Shown here in pieces: positions 24,219 to 31,611 of a DNA stretch of 64,000 nucleotides. Every line of letters begins with the position of its first letter. Position 1 is the first letter of the stretch. The DNA lies in NCBI GenBank assembly GCA_031213475.1, contig JARUPZ010000020.1, positions 8,855,562-8,919,561 on the forward strand. The letters run 5' to 3'. The notes beneath the pieces were generated by a model, which ran no database searches, had not been told where the DNA came from, and saw only the letters and a list, made by a program, of their open reading frames with translations. This DNA comes from Nereocystis luetkeana (Eukaryota; Sar; Phaeophyceae; Laminariales; Laminariaceae). A program made the position numbers and the translations under genes.

Positions 24219-26205
24219 TACTCATATGTTGCTTGCCTTAGTAATTTGAACATTGACCACGCATCCCTTCCGAGACGGAGCACCGTTCCTATTCCGAATA
24301 CAGACTCCCTCAATATCCGAGTGAACTCTGAAGAATCACGGAGTTGAAGAATGCGAGGAGATATTATAGAACGAAGAGTATCTGGCTGTCGGCTCTCTCG
24401 CGGGGGGAAAGAGACTGATGGAGGCACTCATCAGTGCAGCATCGTCCTCCGCCCGGAGCGACTCGTTGAGGCCAGCGGCTGCTGTGCCCTCGTGAGCAAC
24501 CAAGGCTCTAATGGGGGCCCTTTGTTCTACCAGGGTTTGCCTTAGTATTAGTATCATAAATACGGTATGATACCACGGTACATGAAATACCAGAGGGTAC
24601 CATACCAGGTATGTTGTACGGCAACCAGAAAAAACAAATTGCGCCGCCTGCAGCTGTTGGGGAAAAAAAAAAAAAATCGAACATTTTTTTTTTTTTTTTC
24701 CCACAGCGGCGGTACGAGGAAATTTTCGGCTGTTCTTTGAAAGCAATATATTTGAAAAAAAACTTTTGAAATTCGCGTTTCCATTGGCATAGGTTTAACA
24801 CTGGCCCTTTAGGTTCACAAGCAGTGTTAGGGTTAACCTGATTGGCTCAGGGTTAGGAATAGGGGTACTGTAGTTATATTCGTCCTATACACAGACTGCC
24901 GTAGTGTGTCGACCATTTTCTCTACCAAGTGAGCTACAAGCTACCTTAACCCCTTTAGAACCGCGGTCCCGTTTTGGGGACAAACCACTCAAATTCTAGG
25001 TAAATTGTCCCCCAACCGGGACTGGTTAGCCCTTTTAGGGCCGCAGTCCCGTTTTGGGGACAAACTACGCGAAATTTGAAAGGTTTGCCCCCATCACGGG
25101 ACGGCGGTTCTAACAGAGTTAATGTGTATAGACGCACCCGTGTACCGGTACTCGTCCGCTACCAAGGTGGTGGTGTACCGTAGGTACCGCTTAGGCGCCG
25201 TCGTCTTGCTGCTGGAAATAACCAGATGCCTCGTATTCTTACAGTCGTTTCATCAGAGAGCTGGGAGAGGAAACGTGTCGAGAAAAGAGACGACGACGTG
25301 CGTAATCGGCCTGTCGGTTACAACAACCAGCAAGGCTTGCGTGGGTTGCTGGGGCAGGGGATATGTATGTCCGAATTGCAACGCAAGGATATGCACGACA
25401 CGCACGAAGCGCGCAGCATCAAAGTGATCTGTCTATATACCTGTTGTACTGCTACTGCTGCTGTTACACGCTGGACACTTTGCGCACTATTTACGACACT
25501 GCTGTACCAGGTACACAGGTACGTCTGATGTACCGGTATACCTGGTACCAATTAATATCATATCATTCTGTACCAAAATATAAGCACTGTTTTTATATTA
25601 AAAATTATTACAAACTATCCTTACATTTTCGGTCAAGAGTGGTACAGTACATGGCTGGAATAGCAGAGACCGGTCTTTCGGGAGCGTCAAGACAGTCCGT
25701 CGATATACCAAGACCCACGGGGGGCTTTCAATACTGTTTTTAGCGTACATTAGCGGTCAGTCAAGAGGTCAAACCGCGGTCTCCTAGACTATGTGATTCG
25801 TGATTCGTGACGGTATGATACCTGGGTTGTCCAGTCTCATTTTTTTCTGAACACGCCGCGCCTCTCCCCTTTACGAGTACGATTAGGTAATACGCTGCTG
25901 TTGTGCACTGGAAATTAATAGGTGTCTCTATTCACCTTGAAGTAGTTTGCATCGCCTGTCTCCGCGCTGACCCAGGGATCTCCGAAAGCTTTCCCCATCT
26001 CCAGCTTGCATGGAGCTTTCGCTGGGCACGGCGGTGGCAGTGGGGCTGCTACTACTACCGCTGTGGAGCCTGAGCCGGATGGAGTATTAATAGAGGTCGT
26101 TGCAGTTTCCTCCGCTAGTGCTCCCTGTCCTGCTGCGATGCTCGTTGCAGCGAGCATTGCGAGGACAAGGGAAGAGCGGACTTGTTGGGAGGTGAGCGCC
26201 TTCAT
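1945..26205 (-). CDS. Large secreted protein with tandem PPC-like repeats (multi-exon, 3' end outside window)
   Basis: I assembled this gene by translating the minus strand and requiring GT-AG borders and matching phases. Exons in order: 25936-26205, 24070-24135, 22883-22990, 22513-22637, 21392-21569, 20405-20509, 19233-19409, 18159-18271, 15366-15555, 12573-12675, 10162-10287, 7707-7902, 6436-6565, 3536-3598, and 2053 down to about 1945. The first 14 join without a frameshift (1,950 nt, 650 codons). The product has a signal peptide (residues 1 to about 31). About six repeats follow, each with a YY or YF strand, a GDPDLYV-like strand, a P-x-NFxW segment and a C-xx-C-xY-x-IGV strand. This pattern resembles bacterial pre-peptidase C-terminal domains. 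I infer an extracellular or cell-surface protein; the ligand is unknown. Introns run from 245 to 2,837 bp and carry MITEs, retroposons and satellites. The 3' end is not seen. Confidence 0.72.
2081..2465 (+). repeat. CAG/CAA trinucleotide-rich tract
   Basis: Interrupted by the A element at 2118-2231. Open in several frames only because of the repeat. Confidence 0.8.
2118..2231. mobile_element. Family A MITE, diverged
   Basis: Internal AAATAGGATCTACGGTACAC and the closing GGTCCTATTTACTATAG match the family; the left terminus is changed (ACGGGAGAGCATAATAG). Confidence 0.65.
3086..3196. mobile_element. Family A MITE
   Basis: Both termini intact: CTATTACGGGGGACC and GGTCCCCCGTAATAG. Confidence 0.85.
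3231..3490. repeat. Family C GATC-rich repeat
   Basis: Contains AGATCATCTACAGGCAGATC, GAGGTGCTGTGCAGGACCTG and CAACATGAGCTAGATCATAC. Confidence 0.7.
3536..3598 (-). CDS. PPC-repeat gene exon 14 (tentative)
   Basis: A 21-codon phase 0 segment, VVNGRCRVYAPAQP to TASPS, after acceptor TTTCAAAG, with the weak donor GTTTTG. It resembles the opening strand of the other repeats but lacks the usual linker before it, so a further small exon may be missing between 3.6 and 6.4 kb. Confidence 0.45.
4346..4545 (+). repeat. 52-bp tandem repeat, four units
   Basis: Units start near 4351, 4403, 4455 and 4507, each with ACCGCACTGTAGAGGCATG followed by TCCCCTACCGATCAACCCTC. A C run precedes it (4320-4338). 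Confidence 0.9.
4605..4826 (-). mobile_element. D retroposon, partial
   Basis: ATCATGCATGGCGGTAGACG, GACCATAGACCCTCGC, CCGGGACGGAGCACGTGGGG and GGCGAGTCGCATGAAGGGTG. Little of the G run is left. Confidence 0.7.
5556..5855 (+). repeat. 75-bp tandem repeat, four units
   Basis: Units start at 5556, 5631, 5706 and 5781 with ATTGCCGCTAGTGATGGGTA. Each contains an internal inverted pair, GGGTATCG and CGATACC. Confidence 0.92.
6292..6402. mobile_element. Family A MITE
   Basis: Both termini intact, of the GTTAACAGGACC subtype. Lies in intron 13 of the PPC gene. Confidence 0.85.
6436..6565 (-). CDS. PPC-repeat gene exon 13
   Basis: 1 nt plus 43 codons between acceptor TTTTTCTCAG and donor GTTTGT. 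It encodes WTSKGMPVKAITAQG, then PYLIGVFGI and TFSVIATFSQ. A family A MITE sits about 35 bp downstream of the donor in the intron. Confidence 0.74.
6878..7112 (+). repeat. TAA microsatellite, about 235 bp
   Basis: AAT/TAA repeats with a few C and G interruptions, in PPC gene intron 12. Confidence 0.95.
7707..7902 (-). CDS. PPC-repeat gene exon 12
   Basis: 196 nt in phase with both neighbours, acceptor TTCAACAG, donor GTTCGG. It encodes TLLVHGRPQAGWVHAG, then MHYYLVRPE, LTVTLTT and GQGDLYMARRNES. The split Ser codon joins exon 13 to give TTYSWTS, the expected NFxW-like position. Confidence 0.74.
7970..8040 (-). mobile_element. D retroposon, 5'-truncated to about 70 bp
   Basis: GTGTACTCGATAGGAGATAT, ATGCATGGCCGTAGTCGTAT with G runs on both sides. 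Confidence 0.65.
8091..8290 (+). repeat. ACCAAC hexamer array passing into CAA array
   Basis: About 20 ACCAAC units to 8217, then CAA units. Confidence 0.95.
8942..9056. mobile_element. Family A MITE with CCAGGTA micro-insertion
   Basis: The internal AAAAACCTATA of the family reads AAAAACTTACCAGGTATA here, i.e. the TA is split by CCAGG and doubled. Confidence 0.85.
9525..9675. repeat. GGGTC inverted repeat
   Basis: GGGTCGGGTC-type repeats on the left and GACCCGACCC-type repeats on the right, with CGGGCCGACCCG in the middle; could fold into a long hairpin. Confidence 0.75.
10162..10287 (-). CDS. PPC-repeat gene exon 11
   Basis: 2 nt plus 41 codons plus 1 nt, from acceptor TGCGGCAG to donor GTGCGT. 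It encodes SDFVMIDSTGPNFCEDC, then AYQIGISS and SSFTVSVRHEDE. The donor GTGCGT is the same hexamer used by intron 3 of the minus-strand HSP70 gene. Confidence 0.72.
10419..11107 (-). mobile_element. Nested E, short D and full-length D retroposons
   Basis: Three G-run heads in series: E at 10419-10510, a 60-bp D fragment at 10517-10577, and a full D at 10578-11107 ending CGCCAACCCAACCTATAG. The full copy includes an internal A run (11010-11028). Confidence 0.8.
12573..12675 (-). CDS. PPC-repeat gene exon 10
   Basis: 34 codons plus 1 nt. Encodes VVLTALTGDPDLYVAAGG and PGPHNFHWMGG. The acceptor is unusual: AG follows a run of A rather than a pyrimidine tract. The donor is GTAAAT. Confidence 0.72.
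12826..12970 (+). repeat. G-rich tract
   Basis: G runs at 12843-12860, 12911-12933 and 12946-12958 in purine-rich sequence. Confidence 0.8.
13208..13300. mobile_element. Family B MITE, left arm diverged
   Basis: Right arm TTTTGTCCCCAAAACGGGAC followed by CTAAAAGGGTTAA. Confidence 0.65.
13697..13915. repeat. Family C GATC-rich repeat
   Basis: Contains GATGATCTATCTGATCTGTC, GAGAGGCTGTGCAGGATCTG and AATGAGCTAGATCGTGC. Confidence 0.7.
13932..14037. mobile_element. Family A MITE, degenerate
   Basis: Retains ACACAAAAACCTATATGTT and GGGCCATAGCAATCAGGACC, but the right end is altered. Confidence 0.5.
14227..14845 (+). repeat. 155-bp tandem repeat, four units, each carrying a MITE terminus
   Basis: Units start near 14236, 14390, 14545 and 14699 (at CTTCAAAAGAG). 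Each includes GCTCAAGCCGGCCCATGCTC and ends with ATCACGGGAGACCATAGTAA, the left end of a family A MITE. A fuller MITE follows the last unit. Confidence 0.9.
14826..14935. mobile_element. Family A MITE at end of tandem array
   Basis: Left end CACGGGGGACCACAGTAAAT; right end diverged (GCTACGGCCGCCCGTAA). Confidence 0.7.
15366..15555 (-). CDS. PPC-repeat gene exon 9
   Basis: 190 nt: 1 nt plus 63 codons, between acceptor ACCCGCAG and donor GTACCA. It encodes FCTECTIYLGIYGY, then GGYSILAS, the linker QEGFPQQGTV, then KQYYEFFNPPG. It therefore closes repeat 3 and opens repeat 4. Confidence 0.76.
15600..16025 (+). repeat. ACCAAC/ACCAGC degenerate array
   Basis: Related in unit to the array at 8.1 kb, but older and more varied. 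Confidence 0.8.
16481..16557. mobile_element. Family B MITE, diverged
   Basis: Right arm CCTTGTCCCCAAACCGGGAC; left arm weak. Confidence 0.55.
16667..16783. mobile_element. Family A MITE with TTAATA micro-insertion
   Basis: The family reads TTTTTACTAACAATA; this copy reads TTTTTACTATTAATAACC, an extra TTAATA after TA. Confidence 0.8.
16887..17048 (+). repeat. 18-bp tandem array, TGCCTCTACAGTGCGGTA
   Basis: About nine units. The reverse complement of the unit (ACCGCACTGTAGAGGCA) is the core of the 52-bp array at 4.3 kb, and one diverged unit lies at 45707-45731. Confidence 0.9.
17143..17412. repeat. Family C GATC-rich repeat
   Basis: Contains CCTGCCGTTGTGAGAGGTTG, GGCAACATGAGCTAGATCAT and a run of CAGATCATA steps. 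Confidence 0.7.
17646..17791 (+). mobile_element. D retroposon with 19-bp target site duplication
   Basis: A 5'-truncated plus-oriented copy ending ATCGAGTACACCCCC with a poly-C tail. GCCCCCACTGCAGCATGGT stands at 17627-17645 and again at 17792-17810, exactly at the borders: a target site duplication. Confidence 0.85.
18159..18271 (-). CDS. PPC-repeat gene exon 8
   Basis: Starts in phase 0 with DIYVTTNRT after acceptor CTCCGAAG and ends in phase 2 (CG) at donor GTAAGA. It contains PGPKDYDVKS and NWAGSLTVMF. The split Arg is completed by exon 9. Confidence 0.74.
18319..18832 (-). mobile_element. D retroposon, near full length
   Basis: G run, ATCTCATGCATGGCCGTAGT, GGCGAGTCGCGTGAAGGGTG, internal A run 18737-18748, end CCAACCCAACCTATA. 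Confidence 0.8.
18856..18925 (-). mobile_element. E retroposon, short
   Basis: G run then GTACTCATTCGTTGCTTGCC and TGATCATTTGACCAATGA. Confidence 0.65.
18988..19165 (-). mobile_element. D retroposon, partial
   Basis: GTACTCATGCCATGCGTGGC, CTACAATGCCGGGACGGGAT, GACATTGCTTGTTCGCACC. Confidence 0.7.
19233..19409 (-). CDS. PPC-repeat gene exon 7
   Basis: A 59-codon phase 0 exon, ASLNSGW to TDGGQQ, between acceptor TGCAAAG and donor GTGACT. It contains AQGSFDYYALLIPR and ASVVITLTP, the opening strands of repeat 3. Confidence 0.75.
19434..19700 (-). mobile_element. E fragment followed by D retroposon
   Basis: E head GTACTCATTTCTTGCTTACC, a second G run (19494-19506), then D from CGTACTCACTGTCATGCATG to CGCTTGTGAGGCGGACTCCG. 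Directly adjoins PPC exon 7, whose acceptor is at 19410. Confidence 0.75.
20265..20325 (+). repeat. GCA microsatellite
   Basis: About 20 GCA units, PPC intron 6. Confidence 0.9.
20405..20509 (-). CDS. PPC-repeat gene exon 6
   Basis: A 35-codon phase 0 exon between acceptor TACGCAG and donor GTGTGT. It encodes SEELSEFC, then ACTYVIGVS and NCSYTIQ, the cysteine-bearing strands that close repeat 2. Spacing of the cysteines matches exons 9 and 11. Confidence 0.74.
20884..21412. repeat. Triplicated PPC exon 5 donor region
   Basis: The exon 5 3' border ACCTGCATGTGAAGCG (at 21390) recurs at 21161 and 20957. Each is preceded on the plus strand by TCTTCTG.GACCCCC and GCATGCA stretches. A B MITE is inserted between two units. 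Confidence 0.75.
21182..21277. mobile_element. Family B MITE
   Basis: TTAACCCTTTTAGGACTGC to GGGCTGCGGTCCTGAAAGGG. Inserted in a tandem unit of PPC gene intron 5. Confidence 0.8.
21392..21569 (-). CDS. PPC-repeat gene exon 5
   Basis: 178 nt: 1 nt plus 59 codons, between acceptor AACGCAG and donor GTGAGA. It encodes YFSIAVEEN, then FFGDPDMYVS, then PTPENFTW, the clearest PPC-like stretch in the window. Copies of its 3' border recur twice further into the intron (near 21161 and 20957). A family C repeat begins directly at its acceptor side. Confidence 0.78.
21572..21800. repeat. Family C repeat, reverse orientation
   Basis: Begins directly at the acceptor of PPC exon 5 and includes AACGGCAGGCTAGGATCTAT and TCATGATCTAGATCTTTC. 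Confidence 0.65.
22372..22482. mobile_element. Family A MITE
   Basis: Both termini intact. It lies just downstream of the PPC gene exon 4 donor, inside intron 4. Confidence 0.85.
22513..22637 (-). CDS. PPC-repeat gene exon 4
   Basis: Starts after the acceptor AACAG with LMVLVNATS and ends in phase 2 (CG) at donor GTGAGT. The split Arg codon is completed by the first base of exon 5. It holds the last strand of repeat 1 and the linker LEDGLPVQ to repeat 2. Confidence 0.72.
22883..22990 (-). CDS. PPC-repeat gene exon 3
   Basis: A 36-codon phase 0 exon between acceptor CGCACAG and donor GTGAGC. It starts VYARSGG and contains PTPTECDWEGG, the counterpart of the P-x-NFxW segment in the other repeats. 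The intron to exon 4 is only 245 bp, the shortest in the gene. Confidence 0.7.
23028..23150 (-). mobile_element. D retroposon, 5'-truncated
   Basis: GGTTACTCGATAGAAGATAT to CTACAATGCCGGGACGGAGC, then a second G run (23136-23154). Confidence 0.7.
23188..23362. repeat. G-like direct repeat pair
   Basis: GGATCCTCACTTGGGTATAG and GGATCCTCACTTGAGCATAT, both followed by TTCTATATCTC and CACCCAGCAACA; related to the interior of family G. Confidence 0.55.
24070..24135 (-). CDS. PPC-repeat gene exon 2
   Basis: A 22-codon phase 0 exon between acceptor CGCAG and donor GTGACA. It reads VAGTPQIQ... to ...VAYGEVE and continues the NYFK strand of exon 1. A poly-T run of 11 lies just before the acceptor on the coding strand. 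Confidence 0.65.
24186..24292 (-). mobile_element. E retroposon
   Basis: A G run of about 30 (24186-24216), then CATACTCATATGTTGCTTGC and ACCACGCATCCCTTCCGAGA. Confidence 0.7.
24953..25122. mobile_element. Two family B MITEs in tandem
   Basis: TTAACCCCTTTAGAACCGCG starts the first, truncated copy; TTAGCCCTTTTAGGGCCGC starts the second at about 25027, which ends AACAGAGTTAA. Confidence 0.75.
25936..26205 (-). CDS. PPC-repeat gene exon 1: signal peptide
   Basis: Exon of 90 codons, ending AAG before the donor GTGAAT. The start MKALTSQQ is followed by a hydrophobic core and an Ala-rich cleavage region ending GQGALA, then a Ser/Thr/Pro-rich linker and the first beta strand (GDANYFK). An in-frame ATG 15 codons upstream (26250) would also give a hydrophobic N terminus. 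I prefer 26205 because it gives a normal signal peptide length. Confidence 0.7.
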
Positions 26206-26250
26206 CGCGCTGCCTGCGTAGCCCAGCAGCAGGGCACAACACACGCGCAC

Positions 26251-27949
26251 AGCAGAGCGCAGAGCTCACAGCAATACAAGATGCTCCTAATCTCCCAATT
26301 CCCAGCTCCGAATTAGCTTCGGGATAAAAGGTGATTGGATGAACAAATTAAGGTGGGATTAAACCGATTGAGCAAAAAACGCGCCGCGTCCATATAATCA
26401 ACCAATCACAAGGGGCTATTTTGTACCTGCTATATTATCCCGTAAACCAACAGCAGTAGCGGCAGCAGCAACGGCACACACTCCAACCCGATACTAATCT
26501 CCGGCTGTGTCCATCGAAACGCTGGCTCTTCAGCGTTTTGCCGAGCGGGAAGGGGGCAAGTTAATTGAGGCGCCCAAGTATGCATGCATTTTGTGTGCAT
26601 AAACGCATATATATGTGAAAGTGTTACCTACTACTGAGCTATAGGGGTTAAAGACCGATCGATTACCCAGCCCAAGGTAATCCGTATGACACATACCTGG
26701 AATAGAAAACATTTGGGACTCTCAGTGACAACACACACCACATACATAGGTAGGTAGGTCACGATGTTATCAACCGTCACAAGTGAGAACGAAGTGGCAC
26801 ATCATGCGGCGTGCGCGTCGGATGTGCGTTATTTTGCATTGTAGCTCGGGTAACCTCCCTACCTCACCCAGTAGCCCGGGTTGGTTATAGGGGGCCCGGT
26901 GCTGCTGTGTCCTTCCTTGTTATGTTATAATAAAAAGTGTTACATGATCAGAGACTGCTGTATGTGTTGTTTGATAGGTACCAGGTAGTTATTAATAATA
27001 GTTGTTCAGTATATAGCTGTGCTTATTTTATTTTATTTTCTGCGCCGGAGCGCGAGAGGAAACCCCTGTCCACACTTGTTTCTCAAGTTTTCGTGTACCG
27101 GTTCGAACCCCGTTCGTTTCTTCCACCTTGGTCGGGCCTGCCTGTGGCCGTCATTAAAGTGTGGTTTACTCCGAGGATGTAGGCACCTGAATCTATAGTG
27201 CGTACTGTATTGATAACACAGAAGAGTAGTACTTTAAGCGGACAGCAAGCAGGATTGAACCGTTGGGTTTACTATCAATAGTGGGCACATTGCACCGTTG
27301 TACCTTGAGAGCGTGAACAAGAGAACGCCGTCAATGACGCACGACCTCTGGGGGACGGGCTGCTTCGATCTTGATGGCGCATGCGCTAAGGAGCACAGAG
27401 GGATGGCTTCAAGCACGGCCAAACCACTCCAACCATCCACACTGCATACCCGCCGCGAGAAGCGCACAGCCCGGAGAATGGGGATCGCAATGGAGCAGCC
27501 ATGAAATCATAGCTATCATAGCTGATGGAACAGCCATTGTTGTTGACGCTCGCGCAATATTTCATCATGCATGCCCAGAATATGAAGCCCCCCTGGTCAC
27601 AGGATATACATACTTCAAAAGCTGGAGCGGACCAAATCTCAGGAGGAAAAATATATTTATAGTAAAATCAAACAACACCAAGCAGTCCGATACACATCGT
27701 GACTGAAACACATCGTACATCTTAAACAGCTAAAAGTCAATCCTTGCACGATTCGGAACCTAATCCACTGAGGCCGCATGCGAAAAATAAACTGAAACAA
27801 AATGAAGTGAAGAAATGAAACGAAACACCCCAAGTCGAAGAGAATGAGAACAACAAGGGTAAGGCGAAAAAGCAGACACTGGGGGCAGGCGAGGGAGTCC
27901 GCGCGGCCCTACGCTAGTTATGTACTCATGGCGCTGAGAAGGCACGCAT
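26251..27949. other. Gene-free stretch upstream of the PPC gene
   Basis: No supported gene. It would include the PPC gene promoter just right of 26205 (AT-rich TATATTATCC near 26430). One TACCAGGTA at 26979 and TATTAATA near 26992. Confidence 0.5.
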
Positions 27950-29312
27950 CATGACGATGAAGGCCATGCCCAGTCGGCAAGCGTTTCGGGCAGAGCGCCC
28001 CCCCCCTCCCCCGCCCTCGCCCCCGCCCCCGTCCCCGTCCGCGTCCGAGTCTCCGCCCCACTCTGGCTGCATTGATGTCCACGGTCCGTGTTGCGGATGC
28101 GTGTCGCGCTTATCCGGAGCATGCCATCTCCGCATGTGAGCCTCGGCCCCGTCCTCGACCCCTCGATATCATCTGACGGCCGACAGTGTGCTGTCTTGCG
28201 CCACCCTTCCGACTTGATGCCGACCTTCTCGAGGTCCTCCTTGAGGCGACCCATCCAACTCCTCTGCCTGACCAAAGGAGTAGTCCTTACCTCCCACCAT
28301 CCCGCCAAACATCCCCCTCCTCGGCAGGCGCTCCTCTCCCATGCGCGCCATGAAACTCGCAAACAATATCCTTCGTCTGCGCACCGTCACCTCAATGCTC
28401 TCGCAGTCTATCTTGACAAGCGCGCGGGCGTAGAATGTAGAGTATGGTCATCGCTCTCCCGCTTCCGCCTGCCGAGGCATCGGGGGAGCACCAAGTGATG
28501 CACCCGCCGTAGCCTGTCGTAGTCAGCCGGTTTCAGGCTCCACGTGACGCACCCGGACAGTATCGTCTCGATTTCCTCAGCTTTCAGCCGCCGCACCTTC
28601 AGTGGCAAGCGCACACCCGCGGGCGGTCATATATTTCCATCTTACACCACCCCAAGCACGCCCATCCCCTCTGGAGTCGACGCGTTTTATCTCGATGCGT
28701 TACCTCGGTACTGAGATCTCGGTTTGCGTTGGTAGCCCCCAAAATCGGCAGTTTGTTTGTACATCTGACCGGCCATAGTCTTTTTTTTTCTTTTTTTTTC
28801 TTTTTTTTTCATTTTTCTTTCATTCCCGTTTGTACCTCTTTGTGTTTTTGTTAGTACGGTCCGTTTTGCCTTTTTTTGCGTTTTGCTATCTGCGTCTGTT
28901 TTTGTTTTGTTTGTTTTTTTTTTGCTTAGCTTCATCTTCTTTTTTTAGGTTTTTGTCTGCTATTAATAGTCTCCTTTTTGCTTCCCTGGTGTCCGCAGTG
29001 GTGGAGTGCGTATGCTTGTTTTTGTTTTTGCCTCTGTTTTTACTTGAGGTATTTCTTCCACTCCAGAGTTATTGGAGCCTGTCCTGCGACCACGGACTGC
29101 ATTGAATTGTGAGTTAATGTGAGAACAACAACAACAACAAGTGACGTCGAACGAAACCTTTTCTCCCCATCTTTTGTTTGCAGATGCATGATCTCCATCT
29201 TGGCCTCCGAGACCGCAAGCCCGAAAGACGCACACGCAGTCATGATTTATGTCTTCATCTTCTTCAAAACTCCTGGTGATCGAGATACGATGCTGCATCG
29301 TTAGCCTACAGC
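27950..29312 (-). mobile_element. LINE-type reverse transcriptase remnant
   Basis: The minus strand, read across several frames, gives a degraded ANDAA at the YADDA position (about 29.3 kb). SFGLAVSEAKMEIMHLQTKD, MAGQMYKQTADF, ETILSGCVTWSLK, VHHLVLPRCLG and VTVRRRRILFASFMARMGEE follow in order. These match the C-terminal half of non-LTR retrotransposon reverse transcriptases common in algae and oomycetes. Frames are broken repeatedly and no N-terminal part or endonuclease is visible, so this is a 5'-truncated, inactive copy. A T-rich stretch (28779-28816) and a later insertion-like segment (28840-29040) interrupt it. Confidence 0.75.
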
Positions 29313-29335
29313 ATTCCCCACAATGTATGGAGGCC

Positions 29336-29577
29336 TTCTACGATAGAGGTTCACTCTCAATTTTCTGAGGCTCCTCACTTAAGGAGCTCCTCCATACCTC
29401 ACCCGAAAAATACTTTACCAAAAATCAAATTGCACCCCGATAAATAATCCCATGGCCCAAGTATACAAAAACGCCAATTTTCGAAACAAGAATGGCACCC
29501 CGGCGAGTTTGGGTTAAGGAGACCCGTCATCCAGAAACTTTTTTGCGGAAATGTGCTACCTCTATCGTAGAACGGGT
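29336..29577. mobile_element. Family G MITE
   Basis: About 240 bp with perfect terminal inverted repeats TTCTACGATAGAGGT and ACCTCTATCGTAGAA. Shared interior: GAGGCTCCTCACTTAAGGAG and AAGTATACAAAAACG. Confidence 0.85.
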
Positions 29578-29897
29578 CTATGCCCCCCCCCCCCCCCCCC
29601 CCCCCCCGTCGGTCTTGCCCTCCTGCACCTTCCCCCTCTTCTCCTCCCCTGTCTGGCTCTTTCTCTAAAGTTTTTCACTATGTTGTCCATGATGGCTACG
29701 CCGGCGATGAAGTGTTTCTCGGCCACGCGCAGCACCGCCGTGAAAAACATGCTGAACAGCTTAGCTATGAAACTGGCTGCATGCACTGAGAGAAGGGCAG
29801 TAGCGATGGCTTCTCGCACGGCAAAACCACCCCATCTGGCTTAAAGATCCGCACTATATTTGGAGTAAGGTACTGTTACCAGCCCCAGTGAGGGAGC

Positions 29898-30436
29898 GGG
29901 GGGGGGGGGGGGGGGGGGGGGTGCTCGATAGGAAATATTTACTCGATCTCATCGAGGGCCCCGTAGTCGTGTGACAATAGACCCTCACATCCCTGCAATG
30001 ACGGGCCGGAGCATGTCGGGTTTTCGCCGACCAGGCAGACATTGCTTGCTCCAAGAGCGAAGCGCCGTGAGGTGTCTGGGGAGCCGAATGAAGGGTGAGC
30101 TGCATCCTACTAAGAATCGCTTGTGAGGTGGGCCTGCGTATGGATGACAGCTTCAATGAGTTAAATTTATTTCCGGTGTAGGCTTTTCCAGAGACAGCAA
30201 TGGGAATACTACGTAACTACCTATTAGGTGCCTTACCATAAACACTACGCGATACGATCATTCCCACTTGTGCTGAGTTAAGGTTGTTCACCTCGCACAA
30301 ATGATCTATAACTCGACAACCAGCCGTGGCCGACCGCCAAAACAAAACAAAAAAAAGCGATACCCTGGTTGTCTAGCTCAAGCAGTGAGCGGCATATTTT
30401 ACAGTGTGTCGTTGCCAACCGACGCCAACCCAACCT
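29898..30436 (-). mobile_element. D retroposon, full length
   Basis: G run 29899-29921, then CTCGATAGGAAATATTTACT to GCCAACCCAACCT. Flanks GCCCCAGTG (left) and GCCCCGGTG (right) may be a short target duplication with one mismatch. Confidence 0.75.
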
Positions 30437-30511
30437 CGCCCCGGTGGTTCAAGTGGGTAACCTCGAATTCTACTTGTGTTGAGTCCTGGGTTCGAGTCCC
30501 AGGTGGGTCGG
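30437..30511 (+). repeat. tRNA-like SINE head or tRNA pseudogene
   Basis: Has an A-box-like TGGTTCAAGTGG and a B box GGTTCGAGTCC with a perfect T arm (CTGGG / CCCAG around TTCGAGT). The acceptor stem does not pair, so I do not call a functional tRNA. It lies between a D retroposon and a family F copy. Confidence 0.5.
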
Positions 30512-30571
30512 ACTTTGACTTTATTTGCAAAATGAAAATAAAAAGGATTCAATTGTTGAGAGCGCCTTACA

Positions 30572-30757
30572 GCGTGGGTAGGCACAATTCGATGCGAGTC
30601 GACGAGGGAAGAAAAGGCTGAAATCTTCTCGCGATAAAAATGAAGGCACGCACCGTAGCGGGAAGGGGGGAGAAGAGCCTGCTATGTGACCCCGGATCTG
30701 AGTTACAAGTTGGAAGGAGAGAGAGAAGAAGATGGGCGAAGATAATAAATATTAATA
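30572..30757 (+). repeat. Family F repeat
   Basis: Shares about 175 bp, starting ATTCGATGCGAGTCGACGAG, with the copy at 33331. Contains AAGGGGGGAGAAGAGCCTGC and a GA-rich 3' part ending in AAT-rich sequence. Probably a SINE-like retroposon. Confidence 0.75.
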
Positions 30758-31107
30758 ATAAATATATATATATAATAGGGGGGGGGAGGGTCGAGGAGAA
30801 CTTCCGAAAAATGTCCTCTATCTGTGGCCTAAAAACCCTCACTACGGCTATCCGCCCCGACAAGGCGGGGAGGAGGGGGGGGGGTCGAAGTGGGCTTCCA
30901 AAAAATCTCTCTGTCTGACCTACAGAGTAGCACTACCCACCGATGGGGGGGTTCGAAGGACGCTTACGTCCATACACAATATCAGTGAAGATTCGAGTAC
31001 ATGCCCCCCCCCAAACAGGAAGGGGATACTAATAGCAAAACGCTTTATGTAACATTTATTTGTGGACAGAACGTAATGAGCGCCAAACTGTTGGGTGCAC
31101 CTCTACT

Positions 31108-31208
31108 AGGAGTGGGATCGGTGCTCCGTCTCGCAAGGGATGCGTGTGGTCAATGGTCAAATGACCAAGGCAAGCAACAAATGGAAACGCTCCCAACCCC
31201 CCCCCAAA
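31108..31208 (+). mobile_element. E retroposon
   Basis: GATCGGTGCTCCGTCTCGCA, GTCAATGGTCAAATGACCAA, ending near a C run. Confidence 0.65.
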
Positions 31209-31611
31209 CATATCCCGCAACTCAATGTCGTCGGCGTGTTCGAGAGTAGTTTGGGATCTGCTTCGTCCGGGAGAAAGTGATACAAAAAGTTAGAAGTCAT
31301 CTTGATGACGGAAGGACATGACGTAAAGCCAGATATTAATAGCTGTGGCCGGACAAATTATATCAGGCTTGGCGTGGGGTATTACGGGAGTCACCTGCTG
31401 TATCATGTATCTATCTGCATACATGCGTACCGTGAACAACGAAGCATCGCGTATAATATGTCTGCCAGTCTAATAGGCCGAGAAAAGGCACGGGACACCG
31501 CCGCAGTCCGCTGCGGAAGGTTCAACCGTGAAGCGAGGTCAATCAGCCGTGTGGCGAGGTCAGGAACACGCATGCGTGCCGTGTGCCGTGACCCAGACAG
31601 ACGAAAATCAA

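Noticed and set aside
27085-27125. B-box-like GGTTCGAACCCCG, possible tRNA
   Set aside because: No matching D arm, anticodon arm or acceptor stem could be found upstream.
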